Assembly: GCA_022708585.1 (NCBI GenBank)
Contig: JAKIYJ010000087.1
Location: forward strand, 1 to 6,514
Reading direction: 5' to 3'
Length of the DNA: 6,514 nucleotides
Source: Bacteroidota bacterium
GTDB taxonomy: Bacteria > Bacteroidota > Bacteroidia > Bacteroidales > JAKIYJ01
In this document: piece after piece, positions 1 to 5,699 of the stretch
Numbering within the stretch: position 1 is the first letter of the stretch
How the letters are laid out: each line of letters starts with the position of its first letter
Notes under the pieces: generated by a model
What the model saw: the letters and a program-made list of their open reading frames with translations, nothing else
Told to the model about the DNA's origin: nothing
The model's database searches: none
Translations under genes and position numbers: made by a program

Positions 1-1685
1 ATTTTGAAATACGTATTTACCGGGTTTGGATAAATAGTAAAAGGGGTATTTTCTTTGTATAAATTTATATTATCAGTTGTCAAAACAGGTAAAGATACAT
101 AAGAGGCGTGTAATTGCTCATAATAAATATAATTTGTAGCAATAATAATGTCACCAGCATTATACATTTCGCCTCCATTATTCAAATTTTTGTCAAATCT
201 AGGATAATTTGAAGATGTAATATCAACTCTAATTCTATGTCCCGTGAGAAAAGTATAAGCGGTATAAGGGAGTTCAACCATTATTTGATAGATAGAATCA
301 ATGCGCATAAATGCAGTATCGGTAGTTTTATAGCCATTTATGAAACGCATTCTTTTGATACCATCATTTATGAGCATAGACCTACCATCAGGGTAAACAT
401 CACATATTCTTATAGCAAAATCAGTATCCTTACATTTGCTACCTACAAATAATGTTACTTTTATTTTTCCTAAAATACTCACTGGTTTTTGCAAGGCAGA
501 TGTTGTGAAAATCAGAATATCATTTCTTGATTCTACCATTTGGGATTGGTCATAAGGACCTTGTAATAAATCTGAACGCAGTGTAGGTCCTCCATAAGTA
601 GGTGAGGGGTCTGCTGGATTGTAAACAATAGAATCTGATTGTATAAATTCTACTGGCATATTCATATCAAGGCTATGATTTGTTGATAAATAGTATTTGA
701 TTTCATTGGTAGTGACAGCAGTGACATCATTAGCACTTTTCCATATATTGTCACCAATTTGATAATATCGAAATACAGGCTCATTTTCCCAGTTATTATT
801 AATATTTTTTAAATAATAGTCAAAGAAACGTAGAGATAATGAGTCATTCCAGTTACAAGCATTATCAAAAGTTAATTCGCCCTGCTGACATGAGCCTACA
901 TACGATATACTATGTCCACCATGTACCCATGGCCCCATTAATAATTTGTGTTTAGTTGCCACAGGTGATTGCTGTCGCAAGGCATTAAAAAAGTCAAGCA
1001 TTTGATTAATAGTGTGATCATACCAGCCACCAATCATAAAAACTGGTACATTAATTAAATCAGGGTAAAAAGTGTTGTTTTCAACATATTGCCATTGAAA
1101 ATCAAAATAAGGATGGTTTAAAAGCCATGATGATAGCCCGAAACCGAGATTATCAAGTTGTTGCACATATTCAGTTCTATAAACTCCACCAGGAAAGTAC
1201 TCAAGGTATGTCATTTGAGGATTTGCAACTAATGGTACGCAGCATACAAGATGGGGTGGTTGCTCTTTGGCTGTCTCAAATTGGATTTTACCAAGTGCAG
1301 AAGCTCCATAAGTTCCAACTTTACCATTACTAAATGTCTGTTGAGATATCCATTCTATAATATCATAACCATCAAGTCCTCTATTATAACCTGCAACATA
1401 GGCAGCAGTACTCCCATAAAATCCACGCCAATCGGTAATCACGAAATTGTATCCACATCCAGCCAGATTTTGACCAACTAATGGTAGATTAAATCTATAA
1501 TACAACCTGTTATAAGGAGTTTGTACCAGAATCACGGGTAATTGTTGTGAGGAATCAGAAATGTAAATGTCTGCAGCAATCTTTTTCCCATCTCGCATAG
1601 TAATAGAATCTACAACTGGTTTATAAGTTTGAGAAAATAAAAACAGAGGGGCAGAAAGCAATATAGCAACAAATATTTTTCGCAT
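1..1685 (-). CDS. Secreted CocE/NonD-family serine hydrolase with start of a type IX sorting domain (C-terminus beyond window)
   Basis: The frame is open from an ATG at 1685 to the left edge, giving 561 complete codons and no stop. Residues 1-18 form a signal peptide (MRK, then a hydrophobic run ending FLFS, cleavage likely before Q19). The rest matches the CocE/NonD (X-Pro dipeptidyl-peptidase S15-like) family: an alpha/beta-hydrolase domain to about residue 290, then a jelly-roll PepX_C-like domain to about 530. The triad is readable: nucleophile S129 in GTYGASALG, acid D223 in VPVFMIGGWYD, and H255 in LLMGPWVHGG. Y58 in QTPYNR matches the oxyanion-hole tyrosine of cocaine esterase. The elbow is unusual, since family members normally have GxSYGG. 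Residues 550-561 (TIYPNPVNTYFK) look like the first strand of a T9SS type A sorting domain, so the enzyme is probably exported and then anchored or released at the cell surface. Substrate (peptide or ester) cannot be told. The gene appears less AT-rich than the cassette genes. No Shine-Dalgarno precedes the ATG. Confidence 0.93.
   Translation of the reverse strand, partial: MRKIFVAILLSAPLFLFSQTYKPVVDSITMRDGKKIAADIYISDSSQQLPVILVQTPYNRLYYRFNLPLVGQNLAGCGYNFVITDWRGFYGSTAAYVAGYNRGLDGYDIIEWISQQTFSNGKVGTYGASALGKIQFETAKEQPPHLVCCVPLVANPQMTYLEYFPGGVYRTEYVQQLDNLGFGLSSWLLNHPYFDFQWQYVENNTFYPDLINVPVFMIGGWYDHTINQMLDFFNALRQQSPVATKHKLLMGPWVHGGHSISYVGSCQQGELTFDNACNWNDSLSLRFFDYYLKNINNNWENEPVFRYYQIGDNIWKSANDVTAVTTNEIKYYLSTNHSLDMNMPVEFIQSDSIVYNPADPSPTYGGPTLRSDLLQGPYDQSQMVESRNDILIFTTSALQKPVSILGKIKVTLFVGSKCKDTDFAIRICDVYPDGRSMLINDGIKRMRFINGYKTTDTAFMRIDSIYQIMVELPYTAYTFLTGHRIRVDITSSNYPRFDKNLNNGGEMYNAGDIIIATNYIYYEQLHASYVSLPVLTTDNINLYKENTPFTIYPNPVNTYFK
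3..38 (-). other. Beginning of T9SS type A C-terminal sorting domain
   Basis: The last twelve readable codons of the hydrolase encode TIYPNPVNTYFK. The pattern hydrophobic-YPNP-x-N/D-x-hydrophobic is the typical opening of the roughly 80-residue C-terminal sorting domain of Bacteroidota cargo for the type IX secretion system. It follows a short linker after the jelly-roll domain, which is where such domains sit. The rest of the domain lies outside the window, so the call rests on this motif alone. Confidence 0.72.
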
Positions 1686-1869
1686 AAGACAAGTTAAAAA
1701 TTTATTCTTAATTTACAATTTTGTTTACTTTAATAAAAATTCTTTTTCTCATATCTTTATTTTTTTAGATTTTGGTTTCAAAATTACAGTATTTCCCAAT
1801 ATTTTCCCCATAAAAATATTTAAAAAATACCCTGATATTCAACTTTATTTTGTTCTTCTGTACAAAATA

Positions 1870-1936
1870 ATCCTTCTCCCATTTCTCCACCTTTCCTTGT
1901 CTCCTCGTCTACCTTCTCCTCGTTTCCAAATCTCCC
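1870..1936. repeat. Pyrimidine-rich, low-complexity tract with a repeated 9-mer
   Basis: The plus strand is almost entirely C and T here (purine-rich G/A on the minus strand), in marked contrast to the A/T-only surroundings. The 9-mer TCTCCTCGT occurs twice, at 1900-1908 and 1915-1923, 15 bp apart, inside looser CTCC/TTCC repeats. It looks like a degenerate tandem repeat or low-complexity insert. It lies about 185-250 bp upstream of the hydrolase start. No function can be assigned. Confidence 0.55.
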
Positions 1937-1960
1937 CAGTTACATCCGATATATACTGGG
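1935..1960. repeat. Small inverted repeat (6-bp stem)
   Basis: CCCAGT at 1935-1940 pairs with ACTGGG at 1955-1960 around a 14-nt loop, directly after the pyrimidine tract. It is one of few GC-containing stems in the spacer. No T-run follows on either strand, so it is not a typical intrinsic terminator and could be chance. Confidence 0.3.
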
Positions 1961-2021
1961 ATTAATATAAATAATAACTTGATTAATAGTGCTTATTTCA
2001 TACTTCTTCACTATTTTGTAC

Positions 2022-2060
2022 GCAAATGTATAAATTTTTTTATTAAAAAAATTTGTTTGC
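2022..2060. repeat. AT-rich palindrome between the cassette and the hydrolase
   Basis: A perfect 10-bp inverted repeat, AAATTTTTTT (2032-2041) and AAAAAAATTT (2045-2054), surrounds a 3-nt ATT loop. An outer GCAAA (2022-2026) and TTTGC (2056-2060) also pair after an asymmetric bulge. Its position, past the SDR gene and the 127-bp element, would suit a terminator for minus-strand transcription, but the core stem is only A/T and would be weak. Confidence 0.3.
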
Positions 2061-2075
2061 ATTTTAACATTAAGC

Positions 2076-2202
2076 CCACTCCGAAAAGTCTATAAATTAA
2101 ATTCTCATTGAATTTATCTATATTTTTTATTAATTTATCTATAAAATCAATTAATTTATTTTATAAAAAACAATTCAAAATAAGAATGAGTTTTCGGAGT
2201 GG
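2076..2202 (-). mobile_element. 127-bp MITE-like element, copy 1 (inverted relative to copy 2)
   Basis: The element is bounded by 15-bp terminal inverted repeats, CCACTCCGAAAAGTC at 2076-2090 and GAGTTTTCGGAGTGG at 2188-2202, which match at 14 of 15 positions. The interior is almost pure A/T and non-coding, so it cannot encode its own transposase. Its reverse complement aligns along its whole length with the element at 5557-5683, which is also 127 bp. Two identical 12-mers (AATTTATCTATA at 2111-2122 and 2132-2143) lie 21 bp apart. The right end is 14 bp from the SDR stop, so the transcript could fold through the terminal repeats. No target-site duplication is evident at the flanks (TAAGC left, ATTCA right). 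The strand given is relative to copy 2. Size, end repeats and lack of coding fit a MITE; the parental IS is not in the window. Confidence 0.75.
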
Positions 2203-2216
2203 ATTCAAGACTTAAA

Positions 2217-3077
2217 TTATAATTTGCTAATAATTGTATTTATCTCATCTACCGCACCTAATTCAGTTATAACATCAGGTTCAAAATATGTCATTTTTTT
2301 TAAACCTTTTAAATTTTCACTGTCGAAACCTAAATTGATATGAAAAAGTTCCAATACAAAAAAAACGGCACTGGCTAAAAAATAAGGGATATTAATAAAA
2401 TGAAGTTTGATATTGTTTTTTAAAGCAATAGTTTTGTATAATTCTTTCATTGTAATACCATTTTTAGCAGCCAGAGTATAATTTCCTTTCAATTTTTTTT
2501 CAACTGCCATTATAATAAAATTTACTAAAAAGTTAATATCAACATATTGAATAATATGTTTATTGTTAGAAATTAAAGGTATAATGCGGGTTTTATCAAT
2601 TAATTGTGATATTGATTCAAATAAACCGCCGCCATTACCAATTACAAGTCCTGGTCGTAATATTAAATCTTTATTTTTATCAAGATGATTTTCAATAATA
2701 AATTTTGTTTTACCATATTCAGATTCTGCATTTTCAAGAGCCGACATACTTGTTAAAAAAATGAAATCAACATTATTTTGCCTTGAAAGTGCGAGTAATT
2801 TCAAACTTCCTTCTATATTTTTTCTTTTAGCATCAATATCTGCATTTTCTTTTATATAAGCACAATGAATTACAGTAGTTGCGTCTTTAAATATTGTTTC
2901 GTCTATTGTTTCATTAAGATGAAACTCTTTGTATATCACATTAGAAAAGTCAGTGAATGTATTTTTAATATCAAGGGCATAAATTGTATATCCAGCTTTT
3001 GAAAATGCTTTAAGCAGATGTGAACCAATAAATCCTCCTGCTCCTGTTATTATTACAGATTTAGAATTATTGTTCAT
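2217..3077 (-). CDS. Extended-type SDR, NAD-dependent epimerase/dehydratase family protein
   Basis: This 286-residue protein has the features of an NAD(P)-dependent sugar epimerase/dehydratase/reductase. The Rossmann glycine motif TGAGGFIG is at 11-18. The acidic residue D36 ends the second strand (YALD), favouring NAD(H) over NADP(H). The catalytic set is S110, Y121 and K125 (TSMS and YGKTK), and RPGLVIGNGGG at 141-151 is typical of extended SDRs. Residues 228-247 are strongly hydrophobic (INIPYFLASAVFFVLELFHI), which may dock the protein to membrane or a lipid-linked substrate; this is inference. The length is a little short for the family (usually 300-350). The ATG at 3077 lies inside the end of the upstream oxidoreductase gene (11-bp overlap), so translational coupling is likely. 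There is no Shine-Dalgarno. The substrate cannot be read from sequence. A redox partnership with the neighbouring FAD enzyme is plausible. Confidence 0.9.
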   Translation of the reverse strand: MNNNSKSVIITGAGGFIGSHLLKAFSKAGYTIYALDIKNTFTDFSNVIYKEFHLNETIDETIFKDATTVIHCAYIKENADIDAKRKNIEGSLKLLALSRQNNVDFIFLTSMSALENAESEYGKTKFIIENHLDKNKDLILRPGLVIGNGGGLFESISQLIDKTRIIPLISNNKHIIQYVDINFLVNFIIMAVEKKLKGNYTLAAKNGITMKELYKTIALKNNIKLHFINIPYFLASAVFFVLELFHINLGFDSENLKGLKKMTYFEPDVITELGAVDEINTIISKL

Positions 3078-4695
3078 TTTTTGTTGAATTTAATGCGACA
3101 TTATGCGCATTTGCCATAAGTGAAAATGTGATTCCTTTTGCTGGCAAATATTTAAAACCTGATCCGTCTGCAATGTATATATTTTTAAATCCATTTAGAC
3201 TTCCATCCGGGTAAGTTGTACCATATTCATCTTCATTTTGGCTGAAAGGCAATGTTCCTGCATAATGAATACTGCCTCCTGCACCTGGTGAAAGTTTTTT
3301 AACAGGATAGCATCCTAATTTTCTTAAATATCGTTTCACAGTTTTTTCATGTTTTCGTATTTTCTTTTCTTCGTCAGAATTTAATTTATAATGTGCAGAT
3401 AAAGCATCAGATGTAATACTGTCGGGAAAATCTATTAATTCAAGATATTTGTTTTTTGATGGAAAATCGGGATGATGTATTCCGGCAATAACAAAACCTG
3501 ATTGCAAGAGTTTTAAAAGTTTTATAGAATCTTTTATTCCCAATGGTACTTCCTCAATCATTCTAAAAGTCATAAGAGAACGGTAGGTATAAAAAGCCAG
3601 TGAAACAATTTCAGTTTCTGTGCCATCAGTATCGTATATCAACATTGCTTGTGCCATGCTTGTTTTATCATAAGATAAAGGTTTTCCCAACATTTTTATA
3701 TTAAAACAGGGCATATAAGAATATGGATTGCATAATATTGGCAATCGTTTTATCTTTCCTTTTGCGCTACGCAAAACTATTCTTGCCGATCCTAATGCAC
3801 CACAAGCCAATAATAATTTTGAACAAATTATTTCGCCAGTTGATTTATCAACAATATTAATATAATTAATTTTCACCTGATTATTGTCAGTGTTTTCTAT
3901 TGTTGTAACAAGAATATTGCCCACATAAGTAAAATTTGAATTTTTTTTAAGTTTTTCAAGTGTTATGTAAGGTCTCCACGCACTTTTGCCATAATCGGAG
4001 TAAAAATCCATATCATTATATTTTGTTTTGTACCTGTTAGCATAATCTTCTGACAACATTGCAAGAGAAGGAGATCCCAAATATAATCCTTTTGAATTAA
4101 ATTTGTTTTTATTTTTTTTGTATTTATCTATTAATATGCTGATATTATTGTCATATTTTAATGGAGGATGTATATTGTATAAATTGCCAAGCACGAGTTT
4201 ACAAAAATCATCATCGGGTCCTGATATTCTAATTCTGTTGGATATTACCTGGTATGCTTTCCCCATTGAATCGGCATCAAGCCCTGCAAGTTTTAATTCA
4301 TTATTGGAATAAACATAACAGCCTAATCCCCAGCCAATACCAAGTCCGCCACAACTTAAACTTTCCATTGGAGTAAAATTATCTGAAACAACAGGTATTA
4401 GTTTATCTGTGTCTTTTATCATATATGAACGTGTAGGAGTCAGTTGAGCTCCTACTTTTATTTTATCTGACGGAATTCCTTCAAATTCTTCTCCAATAAA
4501 ATATTTATGCTGTTGAAAATCATTTTTTCGTAAATAAATAAAATTTTCATCTGCTGGAATTGTTGTGTTTTTATTTTCTGTTATTCCCGCATCAAGCATT
4601 ATCACTTTTTTGCCCTGTTCAATTAAAGTACTTGCCGCCATCACACCAGAAGGGCCTGAACCTATTACCACGTAACTGTCAATATACATTTGCAT
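3067..4695 (-). CDS. GMC-type FAD-dependent oxidoreductase
   Basis: This 542-residue flavoprotein oxidises an alcohol or sugar hydroxyl. The FAD-binding dinucleotide motif IGSGPSG is at 11-17 and its strand-2 acid is D35 in MLDAG. A glycine-rich segment, SCGGLGIGWGLG at 114-125, corresponds to the GMC GGxSxxWG region. LLACGALGSARIVL at 295-308 matches the second GMC signature. The C-terminal domain has GSIHYAGT with H477, the expected catalytic His, and ADGSGFKYLPAKGITFSLMA, the last FAD-contact region. The second catalytic residue, usually Asn or His in a GGxNP-like context, is not evident: the aligned position reads KGIT. There is no signal peptide or lipobox, so it is probably cytoplasmic. 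The start is ATG 4695; ATG 4689 is an alternative two codons in. It lies between the 145-residue gene (86-bp gap) and the SDR gene (11-bp overlap). A sugar or lipid-linked sugar is a guess from context. The closest family description is glucose-methanol-choline oxidoreductase. Confidence 0.9.
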   Translation of the reverse strand: MQMYIDSYVVIGSGPSGVMAASTLIEQGKKVIMLDAGITENKNTTIPADENFIYLRKNDFQQHKYFIGEEFEGIPSDKIKVGAQLTPTRSYMIKDTDKLIPVVSDNFTPMESLSCGGLGIGWGLGCYVYSNNELKLAGLDADSMGKAYQVISNRIRISGPDDDFCKLVLGNLYNIHPPLKYDNNISILIDKYKKNKNKFNSKGLYLGSPSLAMLSEDYANRYKTKYNDMDFYSDYGKSAWRPYITLEKLKKNSNFTYVGNILVTTIENTDNNQVKINYINIVDKSTGEIICSKLLLACGALGSARIVLRSAKGKIKRLPILCNPYSYMPCFNIKMLGKPLSYDKTSMAQAMLIYDTDGTETEIVSLAFYTYRSLMTFRMIEEVPLGIKDSIKLLKLLQSGFVIAGIHHPDFPSKNKYLELIDFPDSITSDALSAHYKLNSDEEKKIRKHEKTVKRYLRKLGCYPVKKLSPGAGGSIHYAGTLPFSQNEDEYGTTYPDGSLNGFKNIYIADGSGFKYLPAKGITFSLMANAHNVALNSTKNEQ

Positions 4696-4781
4696 TAGCT
4701 GAAATATATAAAATCCTATAATAAAATCAAAAATTAAATCTCAAAAAATTACTTTACATCTATTCACTCATCATCTGTCAC

Positions 4782-5219
4782 CTATTTTTTAATTTTTATA
4801 TCCAGAAAATAAGTTTTAACAAATATATATCCTGCAATAACTTTGCAAACAGCCCAAAAACCATCTAAAATAAAATTTAATACAGCAATAATAAAAGGCA
4901 TCTGTTTATCTAATAAAAATTTGTCAAAATTTTCGGGCGTTGTTTCAAGTATTGCAGCCATACAAAAAAGTTTTTGTGATAAAGCAGATTTTGGTTTAGC
5001 ATACTTTAAACCACTATCAACATAAGAAAATAAAAATGGATATTTTATACATAAATTTAGAAGACTTTGTTCTTTTTTAGATAAGAATATTTGCCTGTAT
5101 CTGTGCAATGACACATACTGATTTGCTATTGCAGTAGTCATTTTATAATCTTTGAAAAAGTATTTTCCAATACTGTATGCTTCTTCTAAAAGTAAATCTT
5201 CACTATTACTTATATCCAA
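4782..5219 (-). CDS. Unrecognised 145-residue protein with hydrophobic C-terminal part
   Basis: I do not recognise this family. The N-terminal two thirds look soluble and helical, with regularly spaced aromatic and leucine residues. The segment KSALSQKLFCMAAILETTPE (77-96) looks like a conserved core. Residues 107-139 are strongly hydrophobic (two runs broken by LDG and KV), consistent with one or two membrane or membrane-surface helices, and the tail is basic (DIKIKK). The start is uncertain. No ATG precedes codon 27, and the frame is closed by a TAA at 5232-5234, so the likeliest initiator is TTG at 5219, with in-frame ATT codons just upstream as the only other choices. It is the first gene of the minus-strand group, 86 bp before the oxidoreductase. 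A role as membrane anchor or accessory subunit for that enzyme is conceivable by position only. It could also be an N-terminally eroded gene. Confidence 0.7.
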   Translation of the reverse strand: MDISNSEDLLLEEAYSIGKYFFKDYKMTTAIANQYVSLHRYRQIFLSKKEQSLLNLCIKYPFLFSYVDSGLKYAKPKSALSQKLFCMAAILETTPENFDKFLLDKQMPFIIAVLNFILDGFWAVCKVIAGYIFVKTYFLDIKIKK

Positions 5220-5407
5220 AATACTAATAATTTAAATGATTTATCTGTTTTATTTTACTAAATTCAACTTATAAATGCAACTTTTATGGGAGAGAAATAA
5301 TTAAATAAATTTTTCAAGACAAAAGAGAAAGAAAAAAATCTTTTTTCCCTTTACGACTTGATGGATAAAGTTTAATTTTGCCCATCCCCTTCGAAAAAAG
5401 TAGCATT
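5220..5407. other. Gene-free AT-rich stretch between the cassette and the IS30 relic
   Basis: No coding frame is supported. It should hold the promoter for the minus-strand gene group and the decayed left end of the IS30-family insertion, but neither could be pinpointed. A short hairpin, GAAAAAA (5331-5337) and TTTTTTC (5341-5347) around ATC, is A/T-dominated and of doubtful meaning. Confidence 0.5.
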
Positions 5408-5556
5408 ATAAAACATTTAACCATAAAACAAAGATACAGAATTAGCATAATGAAACAACAAAATTTTTCGCAAAGCGATATTGCTAAAATTATTGGTGTC
5501 TCATTCTAAAATAGGTTTACACAAAAAAACTAAACTTGTTTCAGGGCGATATAGAG
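5408..5556 (+). pseudogene. IS30-family transposase, N-terminal relic
   Basis: Read from 5408, the plus strand gives IKHLTIKQRYRISIM followed by KQQNFSQSDIAKIIGVS. This is the unmistakable opening of IS30/IS4351-type transposases: xKHLTxxQRYxI, then a helix-turn-helix ending SQxxIAxxIG. In living copies the first codon is ATG; here it is ATA, a one-base change. The frame hits a TAA at 5507-5509. Shifting frame at about 5502 restores family-like sequence, HSKIGLHKKTKLVSGRYRV, resembling KSxxxRELKRNxxxxSGxYR. The relic is therefore broken by start loss and a frameshift, and it then ends where the 127-bp element (copy 2) begins. The catalytic DDE domain is absent from the window. Only the DNA-binding head, about 50 residues of roughly 300-350, remains. 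An ATG at 5450 opens a 19-codon frame but is internal Met 15 of the old protein, so I do not call a gene from it. Confidence 0.8.
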
Positions 5557-5683
5557 TTACTCTGAAAAGTCATTTTTATTTTGAATTATTTTTTTGATAA
5601 AATCATTAATTTTATAGATAAGTTAATTAAAAATATAGATAAATTTAATTATTGAAATTAAATTTTTAGACTTTTCGGAGTGG
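5557..5683 (+). mobile_element. 127-bp MITE-like element, copy 2
   Basis: The terminal inverted repeats are TTACTCTGAAAAGTC at 5557-5571 (worn: three differences from the other ends) and GACTTTTCGGAGTGG at 5669-5683. It matches the reverse complement of copy 1 along its length, about 80% by eye, with small compensating indels, so both are 127 bp. The paired 12-mers are kept: TATAGATAAGTT at 5613-5624 and TATAGATAAATT at 5634-5645, again 21 bp apart. It abuts the IS30 relic on the left and lies 16 bp past the stop of the helicase-nuclease gene on the right. There is no reading frame of note and no target-site duplication that I can see. Confidence 0.75.
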
Positions 5684-5699
5684 ATTTATCAATATTGTA

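Larger units (their letters stand above)
1686..2075. other. Gene-free spacer upstream of the hydrolase
   Basis: About 390 bp with no convincing coding frame on either strand. It is AT-rich apart from a pyrimidine-rich plus-strand tract at about 1870-1936. It also holds two inverted repeats (1935-1960 and 2022-2060), listed separately. It must contain the promoter of the minus-strand hydrolase, but I could not place a good Bacteroidota -33/-7 pair (TTTG and TAnnTTTG). No tRNA or other structured RNA was recognised. Confidence 0.6.

Noticed and set aside
237..1481. Plus-strand open frames at 237-452, 1127-1333 and 1251-1481
   Set aside because: They lie antisense inside the hydrolase coding region, whose minus-strand frame shows a full catalytic triad; none resembles a protein family.
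2022..2060. The AT-rich palindrome as a firm intrinsic terminator
   Set aside because: The core stem contains only A/T pairs and would be weak, so it is listed only as a repeat.
4103..5025. Plus-strand open frames at 4103-4312 and 4843-5025
   Set aside because: They are antisense shadows of the GMC oxidoreductase and the 145-residue gene, with no family features.
5450..5509. Short plus-strand ORF starting at ATG 5450 as a small HTH protein
   Set aside because: In-frame sequence upstream (KHLTxxQRYxI) shows that this ATG is an internal Met of a decayed IS30 transposase, and the frame is broken after 19 codons.
2071..5688. Target-site duplications around the 127-bp elements or around the whole bracketed segment
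   Set aside because: The flanks were compared for each copy and for the outer pair (TAAGC/ATTCA, AGAG/ATTTA, TAAGC/ATTTA); no convincing direct repeat was found, so transposition as a unit is not shown.
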